Shown here: positions 23,419 through 35,417 of the stretch, piece after piece
Layout: each line of letters begins with the position of its first letter
How positions within the stretch are numbered: position 1 is the first letter of the stretch
Assembly (NCBI GenBank): GCA_038373865.1
Contig: JAXGGA010005540.1
Coordinates: 1-64,000 of the forward strand
DNA length: 64,000 nt
Source of the DNA: Uloborus plumipes
Lineage: Eukaryota; Arthropoda; Arachnida; Araneae; Uloboridae
Direction of reading: 5' to 3'
Made by a program: the position numbers and the translations under genes
The notes under the pieces: model-generated
Database searches by the model: none
The model's input: the letters and a program-made list of their open reading frames with translations, nothing else
Told to the model about the DNA's origin: nothing

Positions 23419-23577
23419 CACTGTAAAAAATATTTTTACAGTATAACCATGGCAGGAGTAGTTCCTGTTTAAAACGTATTACAACGAAAATGTATTACAA
23501 CGATTTGGTCCATTGAGCATTATTTTAATAAGCGGTATGTTCTTTTAACCGATATTCATAATAAGCAGGATTGACTG
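23419..23577. mobile_element. Chimeric MITE junction
   Basis: Left part, about 23419-23475: CACTGTAAAAAATATTTTTA plus CAGTATAAC, the left end of the CACTGC family (2654, 16101). Right part, about 23490-23577: matches 46723-46812 (TTACAACG..TTGGT.CATTGA then TTCTTTTAACCGATATTC) and ends GACTG followed by TA (23578-23579). The opposite halves of both elements are missing, so this is a deletion or recombination junction or a nested insertion. Confidence 0.5.
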
Positions 23578-23775
23578 TATTTAAAACATTTATAAACAGC
23601 TTGCTTATTTTGTCAACTCTCTGCTTGCAGTCTGATGCTTTGTACACTTTTTTCATCATTAGATACAATATACAACCGAAAGTAATAGGAAATTTTCAAA
23701 AATTTTAAAGAATTTCTCGAGAAACAACGTATTAGCCTTTTTGTAAATTTTATCCCATAAAAAGGATTTTTTTAA

Positions 23776-24558
23776 TCTACTTATATTAAAAACTAAGTAT
23801 CTTTCTATCTTTCTTTCTATCTATGTCACGCTTCTTTCTCCTGAACGCCAATGAACTGAAAGTCGAACCAGGTACCGATAGATAGGTAATTTGTCAGGCT
23901 TCATTAGTTTCAATTTATATAATTATACGATTTTAATTAGCGAAGATATCAATTAATAAGTAGTCAAAATTAAAGCGATTAAGCCTAATAAATGATTAAA
24001 TATGAAATCCATTGTTGCAAAACATGGTTGCTATGAAACAATAATAACAATGATAATGAGAATTCTGAATGAAGCTTAACTAAATCAAACACGAAACTCA
24101 TAACCAGGCCACTTACGTAGTATTTTTGTCTCTAGCTACTTGTAATATTTTGAAACATTCATTTGTTGAAAAGTCACCTGCTTATATTAAAAACTGAGTA
24201 TCTATGTCTGCTTCTTTGCCTTGAGCGAGCAGAACTTGCTGTAACTTTCCTCACCATTTTGAATGTGCGAAGCATCTCAATAATTCGAATGATTTTTTTA
24301 TATAGGAAATAAGTAAAGGCGTGAAGCGCCTGTTAGCGAGCCGCCTTGGCGGGGAGTAGAGTCTTGAAATTTTCCTCACTACTTTCAAGGCACGAAGTGC
24401 CCGTGCAACGCCGGGTCACGTGCGTGGTATGTCTTGAATTCCAATGAACATTACATTATACCAAATAATATAACATCAGAATGAGGTAAAAGTTAGAGAG
24501 GGGGCACGTTATGCATTAACATGCCGCAGGAAGATAATCTAGCTGCCCTGGCAGCTAG
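23776..24558 (+). mobile_element. Helitron-like mosaic, 783 bp
   Basis: It starts TCTACTTATATTAAAAACTA after host A and ends in CTAG before host T. The 3' end has a 7-bp-stem palindrome AGCTGCC-CT-GGCAGCT (24541-24556) overlapping the CTAG, the same architecture as 17484-18250. A second 5'-like segment, CTTATATTAAAAACTGAGTA, lies at about 24180, so it appears to be a nested or tandem pair of related copies. Between them are hairpin-rich words (GGCGTGAAGCGCC, GCACGAAGTGCCC, GTGCAACGCCGGGT). No coding capacity. Confidence 0.5.
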
Positions 24559-24879
24559 TATCGCTAATAAAAATTGAGTCAACTATCCATGCATTTATCG
24601 AAGTGGCAACAAATTGAAGGAAGAAAAAAAAATTTTTTTTCGGCGTCCATTATTCGTAAACGCCTAGTAATAAGCTGTAAATTTCAGAAATTAGTGTACT
24701 CACTATGTATAGTAATTTTATAGATTTTCATGAAAATATCACTTATATTTACAAAGACTAAAGTTCAAAAATATCTAAAAAAGTTTTTTCATCAGAACGT
24801 AAGTACACTAGCTCCTTTAAATTTATTAGAGCAAATTGACATGAACATTTAAGGTCTAATGCTTTTTTTTTTCTTTAAT

Positions 24880-25605
24880 TTCATGTGGAATAACATACAC
24901 ATTTTTGATCTGCAATATCCCCTTGAAACTGGTTTGTCTCAAAAACAAAACCAACATTTTTTAGTTAAGAAAAGAGTGTTCTTTCCAATGATGTAAATAA
25001 AATTGAAATTCAAGATGACCCTTTTGAGATATTGCCCTTTGAAATTGAGACAAAATTGAGAAAACACATTTTTGACTGGAATTTCAACTCGAATAATTCA
25101 GCAAGTTTTTGAGCTATCAAGACGTCACTTGCACACCTTTTGGACATACTAACAATATACAAACGAGGAAAGAATTAGCTTCAGAAAGTCATTCTCTCAG
25201 CAGATACAAACTGATAACCTATGGTCGAAATTTGCCAAAATACGATTTTTTACCAACTTTGGCAGCAAATTGCAAAAAATCTACAGTGCATTGAGCTTTT
25301 GTTACACAAGTAAGCTATTTTACCCTAAACAATGAACAGCATCGTCAAATTTGAGCCGGATAATCGTCTTAGGCCGCGATCAATAAAAGCACAAACTTGA
25401 CGATTTGGTTATTTTTTTTAAGACACGAAAAAGAGGCCTTAACAAAATAATTTTTATTGGCTGAACCATAAGGATTATGGAGCCATAATTTGGAATGACT
25501 TCGTGCAAGTCTTATATGTACAAGTACATTCAAAATTTTTTTTATCAAAATCAGAGGGGGTCGAGTGGGGATTTTCTAGAAATTTGGGACACTTGACATG
25601 GAATG
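24880..25605. repeat. Diffuse interspersed repeat, copy 1
   Basis: The last 80 or so bases (TCAAAATCAGAGGGGGTCGA to CTTGACATGGAATGA) match the end of a second copy at 62500-62735. Upstream there are phrases such as GAGATATTGCCCTTTGAAAT and a 61-codon frame (25109-25294) that looks like repeat sequence rather than a gene. The left boundary is a guess. Class unknown. Confidence 0.35.
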
Positions 25606-27395
25606 ATAGGTATATAAAAACACGTTGAATATCTCAAAACTTATGATACGCGCGGACGCGTGTTGAGTCAACAACACTCGAATGAAATGTGTATTCTTGA
25701 AAGAAATATCTGTATCGTCTCAAATGTAACTGATACTTTCACGAGAATCTTTAAAATATTTAAATGTATTAAGTAAAGTTGCCGAAAGTTGCAGATTATT
25801 CCCTGCTTACGATGCAGGATTAACTATTTTTCTTTTCTTAAATTTGTTGCTGATCTCTTATTTCTTTGGATATTCAATTTTTCAAAAAATGTCATCTGAA
25901 TCATACCTTTTTAAATGACAATAGTTTCAGAACATTAATTCTCTAATTTCTAGAAAAATTATTTGAAGGGCTCGGGCGAAATAATGGTGTCTGACAAAAT
26001 CGTAAAAACCAAATTATTTGGCGAAAACAATTGCACGTGGGCAGAAAATAGAAATATTGCGCGGTTTACCGAAACACGCAGCACTAAATTAATGTACCCA
26101 CTTTGTTTTTAAAATCAAAATACTTGCTGCAGTAATTTCTCGAACTTTTCACAAGCCATATCTCTGCTAAAAAACAAAACAAAATGTTAGTTACCACTAT
26201 TAACACCCGGGCCCTTCATTTAAAGTGTGATTTCTTGACAACATCACAGTATTTTTGGTTATGTAGTGCATTTACATCATAAATTGCTTTAAAATCAATT
26301 TTTATCTACATGTAATCCATTCTTAAAATGCTAAGTGAATTTAGATTTCCTGCAAAATACCTTAAAGATATTATCAGTAATCAATTTACCGAATTTAAAA
26401 TGCTATATATATCTTCCAGTAACTTTAGAGAAACATTTTTTGGACGCAGAATTTGTTTAGTCTTTTTGTGAATCACATTAATCATTTTCAGCCATCATTA
26501 ATCAAATCTTGAAAAGGATGTATAAATATGGTGGTTGGACAAATGCATCATTTATAAAAAGAAATACCATTTGTCATATTTTGAATTCAATTGATTTTCA
26601 ACAGATTTCTTTTAAAGATTATAAGCTTAAAGTGACTGTATTTATATAAAACGAATTTTTGCTACTTTTAGCTTTTTAAGACTGCATTTTAATTCATTTT
26701 CTTTTAATATGATATTTCTTACAAGGCTTTTGTAATCGGAAGAAAAATTGACATTAAAATTTCGACAACGATTAAGTTTTAATATTGATTTTTATTTTGA
26801 AAATGATTAAAAAGTACAAGACTTTTTTTGTGATTTTTTTAAAAAATAATGTCTGTGTAAAATTAGACTTAGTTTGTAAAGTATTGTACCGAAATCGCTA
26901 TAAATTTAGTTGATGTTCCGTTCTTATTCATTCATTTTGAAAAATTTCTTCTAGGGGAACTTTAGCTGTAGTTTGTTTATGTAACCTGTTTCACATCTCT
27001 TACGTATTGAAAAAGAAATATTAAATTTAACACATCTCTGTGTAAAAATAAATACTAACATTTGCAATAAATTGAAATAAAAATAAAACAGTAAAATAAA
27101 GAAATATCAATAGGTGGAGTGCAAAAATATTGTTTTATAGCTTCTGAACCGTTGAAAACACCATTAAGATACAATGTCATGTCCTTAAAGCCACTACGTT
27201 TCATCGTGCCTAATGTCCCAACCTAAGTATTTATTGATTGCTCAAAAAATGTCGTATTAAAAAAATAAACAAGGATACTTGTGTATTATAAGAAATAAAT
27301 ATAAAAATAATTTTCATTTCATTTAACACCGCACACTTTGAGAATGTATGTAAAGTTATGCTTAACAGTTTGAGATTGAATTTGAAGTAATTTCT

Positions 27396-27397
<2 letters not shown>
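25606..27397. other. A+T-rich non-coding stretch
   Basis: Nothing recognised. CpG-containing words such as CGCGCGGACGCGTG near 25648 stand out locally but have no partner. Confidence 0.5.

Positions 27398-27459
<62 letters not shown>
27398..27459. repeat. (TA)n microsatellite
   Basis: About 60 bases of uninterrupted TA. Confidence 0.97.
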
Positions 27460-27460
<1 letters not shown>

Positions 27461-29832
27461 CAGATTAATCATATTTTCCTTTAAAATAGCTTTTTTATCC
27501 ATTTTTTCTGCAAAAACCTAATAGCCTGAGATAATCAAGAGAGAGTGAGAAAGGTGACAACTGTTAGGAAACTGATGTTCATGTACAGGAGCATATGCTC
27601 TTTTGTATAAACATCGAATTTTTTGCGCGCCAATTTTTTTTTCGTCTACACAATTTCGTTATTTTTATACAAAAGGCTGTAGAATAGAGAGAACAAAATA
27701 AACTTGCTGAGGCTATATAAAATAATTGCATGTTGAAGTTAACCAAGTATAGTTAAGAATTACATACTTTATCGAAACTGCAGTCAAAGCTTTGAGTTAT
27801 TTTATTTAGTGAATTTGCTGATAAAAATTTCATTTGCACAAAAATTCAATTTAATTAAGCATTACTTGCAAAAGTTTAAATCAAAAATCTTTCCACATTA
27901 CTGATGTAGTCGGTATTTTATCTTCAAAAGACCTTGGGTATATTTTCTACACAAAACAAAAAGAAGTATTTATAAAAGTAACTGAGAACCTGAAGAAAAT
28001 GCTTTAAAACAATACAGAAAAAGAAAGAGCAGAAAAATACCGCTTTCTAAAGAAATATATTTTTATAACAGCCTACTCCGCCGTAAAAAGCGAAACGGAA
28101 AAATCAAATTAAATTGAAATCTATGCATTTTTTTGCTACAATGTAAGTTTCCACGAGAAAAAAAACGGCATTCCTTACTCATACCATAAAAAACAACTTA
28201 AGAAAACTTCTTCATTATTTGTAGCTTTTGGTCTGATTTTTTGTAAACATATTGTGTGTTCTTCCCTTTTTTCACGTTTAAAAAACCAAAAGATCTTGTT
28301 TAAGGAAAAAACAAACGGTGACATTTTTTTTCTGCAAAGAAACATTGGTGAAATATTGGTTTGATTTCGCTTTAAACTTCAGTTTTTATTAAAGCCAAAC
28401 ATTCTCAATTTTGTTTTTCTTTTTAAGCTGATCTAAATGCTTATGAATTAAAGAATGATTTATGCAATCTGCTTTTGCGATAAAGTTTTGCAGGAACATT
28501 GTAGTACAAAGTATTGCTTTTACAGGGAATGACCAGAAAATATTTTTTTCAAAATTTTTCTTTTGAGATTTTTTTCTTGAAAACTTAACTACACGTACTA
28601 AAAAGTGCGTGGTGTTTTGTATCAGTCATGGCAGGAAAATGAATCTATGGAATATTCGCTAAAGTTGGTTGCATTCCTTCGGTGCAAATTTGAAATGCGT
28701 AGGAAAAAGCCCCACCAATTTGGGAAAGGAAAGATTTCTTACATTCTTTCAAACGAAGTTTGAAAAAGGAAAAAAAAAGGTAAGAAACAAAATGATGTAG
28801 ACATATTGAATCTATATTTTTGAAATTTAAAATGATAAAATAACGTCTACTTATTTATTGTTCAATCAAAAAACACTACAGACAGATTTAAAAAAAAAAA
28901 ATAAAATCTAAAATTTTTTAAATGTCAGCGAAAAAAGGATGGACTTACACTACGAAAGTACCTTTATGCATTTGCCACGCAATCTCATCCTAATTAGAAT
29001 AAACAGGAAAAAAAACGAAATTCTAAACTAAGGCGAACGAAGATCGTATTTATTGATATAATTATAATTATTTCAAATAGTTTCTTTCAAACATGAATTT
29101 CATAACTACCACATTTCGTCGAGAAAACAAATAAAAACCAACAGCAAAATGTTTAGGTAATTTCAACATTTCGTCGACTTTAATCATTAGAGCTAACAAC
29201 CATTAGGAAATGGTTTGAAGATATTAGGTTTTTCTTTCATTATGAATGAGGTGAATGATCTTTTTCATGATTACATGCTGTATTTCTAACATCCGAAAAA
29301 TCCATTAAGTTAAAGGAAAAATTTCATTCATCAATACCTGGTTACTGGGTTAATGATACTTGTCACGAGCGGGCTGGATTAAGCTTTCTATATAATATGG
29401 CAGAAAGAACACAAGTATGCTGAAAATTGAAATATTTCTTTTTGTTACTCTGCATTAACTCCTAAACATTGACACATTATTTAAATTCGCACCTAATTAC
29501 CTATGGGTAATTAATGAGAGGGGAATGAGATACGTTAGTAGTAAAGTTGATATTATTGGTGTTGGGTAAAAAGAGATAGTGTTGTTTAAAAATAATTTTT
29601 TTCTTACAAATATCTAACATGATTTTTAAAAAATCGTATGTGAGGGGAAAAAATGTATAGTAAAAAGTTAGTAAAATAAATTTGGAAAAAAGTGCTAGTT
29701 GATTTTTTGTGTGGATAGTCTTTCCTACTCTGTCTTAAACAGGTAAAGTTTTATTTCGAATTCAGAAACTGATAATAAAATTTACTTTATTTACCTGCAC
29801 GGTTTTAGTGGGTTGATTTATTATGTAACTTT
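27460..29832. other. A+T-rich non-coding stretch
   Basis: No gene or element recognised. Many A- and T-tracts, and a small AATTACC/GGGTAATT hairpin near 29495. Confidence 0.55.
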
Positions 29833-30083
29833 TAGGCTGTCCACAATTAATGTAGCAGTTTTAAAATTATTGACCAATTTCCTTCTTTGCCAGAAAGTGT
29901 CAAACTTCATCATGCCCATTTTGCGCTTGTCACATGTCACACCGTTTTTCATTGACATATTCTCACAAAAAATGCGTTATGCCACACTTGCTGCTACCCC
30001 TTCCCTCCCGCTGGTTACGAACTGTCTCTGTTTCAACAAGCCTCTCCTCCCTCAAAGCGTAACAAATTTGAGGACAGCCCCTA
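29833..30083. mobile_element. 251-bp inverted-repeat MITE, GGCTGTCC family
   Basis: The left end TAGGCTGTCCACAATTAATG and right end TTTGAGGACAGCCCCTA are imperfect inverted repeats. CTTT lies outside both (29829-29832 and 30084-30087), suggesting a 4-bp target duplication. Inside are TGTCACA and CCCTTCCCTCCCGC blocks. Ends of the form AGGGGCTGTCC.TAAATTA are common in arthropod genomes as I recall them. A 111-codon plus-strand frame (29813-30148) runs across the element and both flanks and is therefore not a gene. Confidence 0.55.
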
Positions 30084-33025
30084 CTTTAACAGTATGTTTG
30101 CGACAACAGTATAGATTAATCGTATTAACTCAAAACTTTAGGGCTTAATATATCTATCTATAATGTAAAATTTGAATGATGATATCGCAGCAACAAATAA
30201 AATTGTTGATATGAAGTAGAAAATATAGTCGACTTTCAAAAGCGCCATTTGCTAATAGGTTTCACATGTTGAGGAATACGAATTGATATAAAAATATCTA
30301 TCAATAAAACCGTCAAAGATAGGTGAAAAAGTACTTTCTTTATATACCGATGGCAAAGAAATTTTTTGTTTTTACTGGAATATTGTGTATATTTTGAACG
30401 TATAACGTGCAATACTTGGTGCTAGTATTTACTGATGTGTGTGTTATGTTATCGACCATGGGACTAGAAAGGACTAGTAATATGTGATCAGAGACTTTTG
30501 GAATACGAAAAACATCCCGCAATTTTAAAATTTGTCACACGAAATGGAATATGTAATTTATTATATCTTGTTTAGTTTACTGAATTTGCATTATCAATCT
30601 TTATTGAGAATTATTTCACATCTACGACCTTGTTCTTGCCATTAATTTGTATTTTCAGGCTCTTAAAATCAGTTTCAGATCCTAAAAACCACACAACTGA
30701 ATGCATATGACTGAACTTTTATAAAAAGTTACTTTTCCTAGTTTCAACGTAACTTTTAACGAGTTTACTCACAAAAATCATATACATGCACATATTGTTA
30801 CAAATTAAAAATAGTAAGAGAATTCGATAGCTGGTCCAATCAGCACATGGAAATTACTAACACCAGTACTATTTTGGGCTTCACCTGTAATAAAGCCGTT
30901 ATCTTTCTCATCTTTACAAGCACTTAATCTTATTAGGTAAATTTTGTGAGCTCTATATGCCAATATATTTTATTTATTTATTTGCGAAATTGGTAAACTT
31001 AATAGAAGAACTAAAACTGAATTCTAACCCATCATTAACTCAAATTTTAAAATTCTTTTTTCTTGCCACTATTATTCTAGCCCTTCCATATTTAGCAAGT
31101 TTTATTTTAAAAATAAAGATAACAGCGATGACATTTTTTCAAGCATACTTTAATCTCTCCCTCCACATTGTTTAACTGATAAATAAATGTCATTAATCCC
31201 ATAAGAAGAATAAACTGTTAACTTGTAGTTTAATATCTTAATGAAAGGAGACATCTTTTAAATTGAAACATAAAAGAACTAGTAAAAAAAAGCAATTTTA
31301 TCGAAATTACGAAAAAGTAGTTTTCCAAACTTTATTGATCCAGTAAAAAAAGGAGCAGTTTTTTCTTTCTTCCCTTTCCAGCTTGAGTGTACGTTCATGT
31401 GTCTTGCGTGTCACAAAGCAAAGGATAAAGAAAATAAATCAAACGAAAAGTCTAGGAGGCGATCATGTTTAGCTATTGAATATCCGCGAGAAAGCAAAAA
31501 AAAATCTTGACTCTGGGCGGGAAAGATTTGTATTACGCAGAAAATCAATTTAAAGAACCGATGGCTCAGAGGTTTTATTTCCTTGTGTACCGGAAAAGCA
31601 GAGAAAAGTTAAACCCTGAAGAGTGATTATGCATGAGTGGATTTTCTGTCCAATTAGTGTACAGTGTTTTTGTTCGATACTTGTTTTAAAGAAAACTTGA
31701 TCTGCATCCTATCTGATTTCTTTGTTATAATCATTGCTTTTTCTTTTGTTTGTTCACGTTATTAAATATGAGTAAATGTATAAGTGAATTATAATGGGGA
31801 AAACTAACGTTCGCTACCGGGATAGACGGCGGTTCAATAGAAAAATGATGCGTTATGTGTGACATGATGTTAAGATGTCAGCTTTTAAACAAAACAAATA
31901 AACAAATCATAAAAATGGAAGCCAAACTAAAGAAAAATGAACAATTTCCCTGCAAAAAGGAAGAAAAAAGTTAGTTGGAGCATGCTTTAAAATACCTGCA
32001 GAATAATCAGAGAAACCTGAAAGAAAAAAAAAACTATGAAATTTCCGCAGATTAATGAGACAAAATGCATATTTTTCCTGTGTTCAAGCTGTTGAAATCT
32101 ATAAAAAAAAACTCACATTCTCTGCAGATTGTTTTTAGCTGGGTGCTGTTAGATCGTCAGCTGAAATAAAATGTTTCCTCAGAATGATCTGTATTCAGCG
32201 TTTTAAAAGCCTTTGACTGATCTAATATTACTGCATGACTTACTAACAAAGATTACTTCCTTTTATAAGATTAAATTTGGCAGAAAGCAGTTAATCTCCA
32301 GATTGAATCATCTGCAAGGAGAAATCGGCATTCGAGATTATGGCCATTACTTATGTAACAAATTACCAGATTTATCCTCGTTACCTACGAAAGCTTTAGA
32401 GACCTTTATGTCCCCATCCACAACACTGTCGACAACTTGATTAATCACTCATCACTCAGAATGGATGAATCCACTTTTTCGGATTGCTTCAAAATAACAC
32501 AGATGAATCAATTATTTTAATGCAGAAAAATCTATAAAATTGACGGAAGGTAATGGTTCAAAACTATGCTTTGTCATTTGGCTTTAGAAATGACAGAAAT
32601 ACTGAGTCAGCAAACTCTATTGAGGTGATACATAATTAAACACAATGAAGTCAAAATCAAAAGTTAGAATGCAACAGTTTAAACTTGACAGTTTGAAACA
32701 TTATTTTTACATATGTACACGTAAAAATCCTGTTTTAAAATTAAACTACCTACAACTAAAGCAAACATGATTGATTATGGCTTTACATTATTTTTTCTTC
32801 GCATTTAAAGCAAATAGGTAAATAAACAAACTCAGTTTTTTCTTTTCTTTCTTTCTTTTTTTAAAAACAAAGACAGAAAAAATTAAATTGAAAATGCTCT
32901 TGTAAACTGTTCTTGTAAGGTGACTAAACAAAATGGTAAAATAAGGTTCGAGTGAAAATTTCAAACCTGTCCTCTAAAGAAAAAAGACTTATGGTACAAC
33001 ATGTGTACCACCCGGTTCCTAAAGG
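30084..33025. other. A+T-rich stretch with less skewed parts, no gene recognised
   Basis: Short frames at 30340-30522, 30957-31175 and 32213-32440 have no domain. Parts of 31380-32450 are more balanced in composition and look non-repetitive, so they could be unique regulatory DNA, but no motif cluster supports a specific call. Confidence 0.45.
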
Positions 33026-33029
33026 TTAA

Positions 33030-33547
33030 CCCATTTATGCCAAGTAGCCTAAAAACGGAACGCTTTTTAGTTACTGCATACAAAAACCTGTAATGGGTAT
33101 ATCATTTTACTAAAGCTGTTTTTCACAAGTTAAATAGTCCTTCTACTTGAGAAAACCAGTTAGAGCCACTATTTGAACATCAGAGTTTATTTATTGACAG
33201 CTGTTTTCAGACAAATCAGTCAAGCAACGATCCAGCATGGGTAGCCACAGAAAGTAAGTTTTTTTTGCGAACTTATTTTTCATAAAATTAAACTATTTTA
33301 AAATGATTTGCTTAAAATTGATCACAGATGCCTTCTGTAATGTTACTTTGCACAAGTAAAGTCAAGTAAGGTCGTATTTTGCTCACATATCTGCAAAATA
33401 TCCCATAAACAGGACGTTAAATAACTTAATAAATATGGCAACGGCGAACTATTTCAAGCTTAAAATGTATGTAAACCATTTCAAGTACGAGTTTAAAGCA
33501 GATAAAAATTGAAAAAAAAAAGTAAAAAAAACTTGGGCATAAATGGG
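33030..33547. mobile_element. piggyBac-type MITE A, 518 bp
   Basis: TTAA flanks both ends (33026-33029 and 33548-33551). The termini are CCCATTTATGCCAAGTAG and, on the right, CTTGGGCATAAATGGG, i.e. TTAA-CCC...GGG-TTAA, the hallmark of piggyBac-superfamily insertions. No transposase coding; the interior is A+T-rich. The internal phrase TAGTTACTGCATACAAAAAC then CTGTAATGGGTAT resembles TAGTTACAAACAGTGTTTAA then TGGATAG in element B (34413), pointing to common descent. Confidence 0.75.
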
Positions 33548-33551
33548 TTAA

Positions 33552-34408
33552 GTGAATCAATTTGAGCTGATTGAGGTAGAGAGAAATAATAACTATTTGT
33601 TCTTTGAAAATTTGTATTGAACACTGCTTACATATGCTTTAGAGTTACAAACTTTTTAGTATAAAGAGAAGAAACTTATGCATAAAAAGAGAGATTTACT
33701 CGTTCAGCTCCATTACATTGTATGGTATTTTGTTTTGGAACTCTAAAAGATCTATAAACAATTTCCATTTTGAATTTGGCGTTTCACAACATCAACTACA
33801 CATTTCTGTCGCTATCATGGTAGATAAATTGAAACATGTATTGCTCAAGACATAAAATAAAACTCCACAATACTTAGAATGATGGAGGAGCTAAACGACA
33901 AAATTTTCTTAGTGTAAAATAACAAAGCATGTCAAGTCACGCAGACATGTAGCACCTTAATTCTGATGTCATTTTTCACCGTCTTTGTGTGTTTCCGGCA
34001 TTTATTTGATACCATTTCCCAAACACGGACCTTACTTTCCGATGTTCAGAAAAGAAAAAGAAAGGAGGAAAAAATCTTGAGTTGGAATCCTTCCAAAATC
34101 TGTCCAAACAACTCGATGCAGAAGTCTCTTAAGAGTTCCGGTGGTGGATTCAATAAAATTATTGCAATTAGGTTGGTTGAGCTCAAGTAGTTTGATTTTC
34201 TTTAAGCAAAATTAACTGCGCTAAATTAGGCTGCAATTAAACACAACTGTTTCGATTTCAGGGACGTTTAATCATGAAAGAAACTCGCTTTATTTATAAC
34301 TGATACATTTATTATTTTTTTAAATTATATTCTTGAAAAAAACTAGATTAAGAAAAGAAAATATAAAGATTTTAAAAATGTTATCAAGAAATAAACACTC
34401 ATCAATAG
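33552..34408. other. A+T-rich non-coding spacer
   Basis: It lies between the two piggyBac-type MITEs. A 74-codon plus frame (33966-34190) has no recognisable domain. Nothing else seen. Confidence 0.5.
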
Positions 34409-34412
34409 TTAA

Positions 34413-34929
34413 CCCATTAATGCCTGACATTTTTTTTTCCAAAGATATTTTGTATACTAGTTACAAACAGTGTTTAATGGATAGGAAAAATAATAAAAAA
34501 AATATTATTTAAAAAATAATTTTTGTATTAAAGAAAGAAAAATCGTCCTTTAAAAGTTACGATAGACCCCAGAGGGTACATACTTTTTTTTAACTAAAAT
34601 GTTTTCTGCCTACGATATAATATTTAAAAAGACATTTTATAAGAAGAAATGAAATCAGCAATTAACATAAACTGGGAAGTTGGGAATAACTTTAAAAACT
34701 TAGCTTTTTTTTTAAGATTGTGAGCGATGTAATTTTTGATAAAAATCATATTAAAACTGCTACAGAACACACTTTACAATGGTTATGTGCTGCAATCTGT
34801 TAATAACGAATTGAAACAATACCAAGGTACTAATTAAACACAATTATTTGGTTGAAATGTTCATTTTTGGGAAATTCAGATCCTTTTTTTTTCGACCGTC
34901 CCTAAAAAGGGACGCTAGGCATTAATGGA
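34413..34929. mobile_element. piggyBac-type MITE B, 517 bp
   Basis: TTAA flanks both ends (34409-34412 and 34930-34933). The left terminus is CCCATTAATGCCTGACAT and the right is GACGCTAGGCATTAATGGA, matching except for the last base (A where G is expected). A short hairpin GTCCC-TAAAAA-GGGAC precedes the right end (34899-34912). Its length is within one base of element A, and its termini share CCCATTWATGCC. No coding. Confidence 0.75.
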
Positions 34930-35214
34930 TTAAAATTATTCCAACGTTTAAGAAAAAGTTTAGACACATTCTACAAACAAGTCCTTTGTTAATAGAAAAT
35001 TAAACGTGTTTCCAAACTTATTTTGAAGTTTTTTTGCGAAGTTTTATTTAAATACTAAGCGCTTCTCGAATATAAGATTCATTTTTTGTTGATATTCTAG
35101 CTGTACATAGTGCCCCTCTGGTAGATTGACTTATGACAATGTTTAGCTATTTTTCAGGATATGTGGAGGGTAGTTAGGGCTTAATTGAGTTGGGTTACCT
35201 TTGTAGCCAATTTA

Positions 35215-35417
35215 CAAAAGTCTTTCAACTCAAATCCATTGCATTTACAATTTTCTATTACCCGAAAAGAGGAAAATAATGCCAATGTAAGCGGTCAGCT
35301 TTTCGGAGGAGACATTTTTGCAAAAGTCTTTCAACTCAAATCCATTGCAATTGCAATTTCCTATTACCCGAAAAGAGGAAAACAATGTCAATGTCGGCGG
35401 TCAACTTTTCGGAGGAG
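35215..35417. repeat. 106-bp tandem duplication
   Basis: Two adjacent copies (35215-35320 and 35321-35417) share CAAAAGTCTTTCAACTCAAA, TATTACCCGAAAAGAGGAAA and CTTTTCGGAGGAG with few differences. A 111-codon frame (35185-35520) spans the duplication. Since 106 is not a multiple of 3, the two copies are read in different frames and no repeated peptide results, so the frame is unlikely to be a gene. Confidence 0.92.

Noticed and set aside
29813..30148. 111-codon plus-strand open frame
   Set aside because: It spans a TIR element and its two flanks, so it is composed of unrelated sequence and has no domain.
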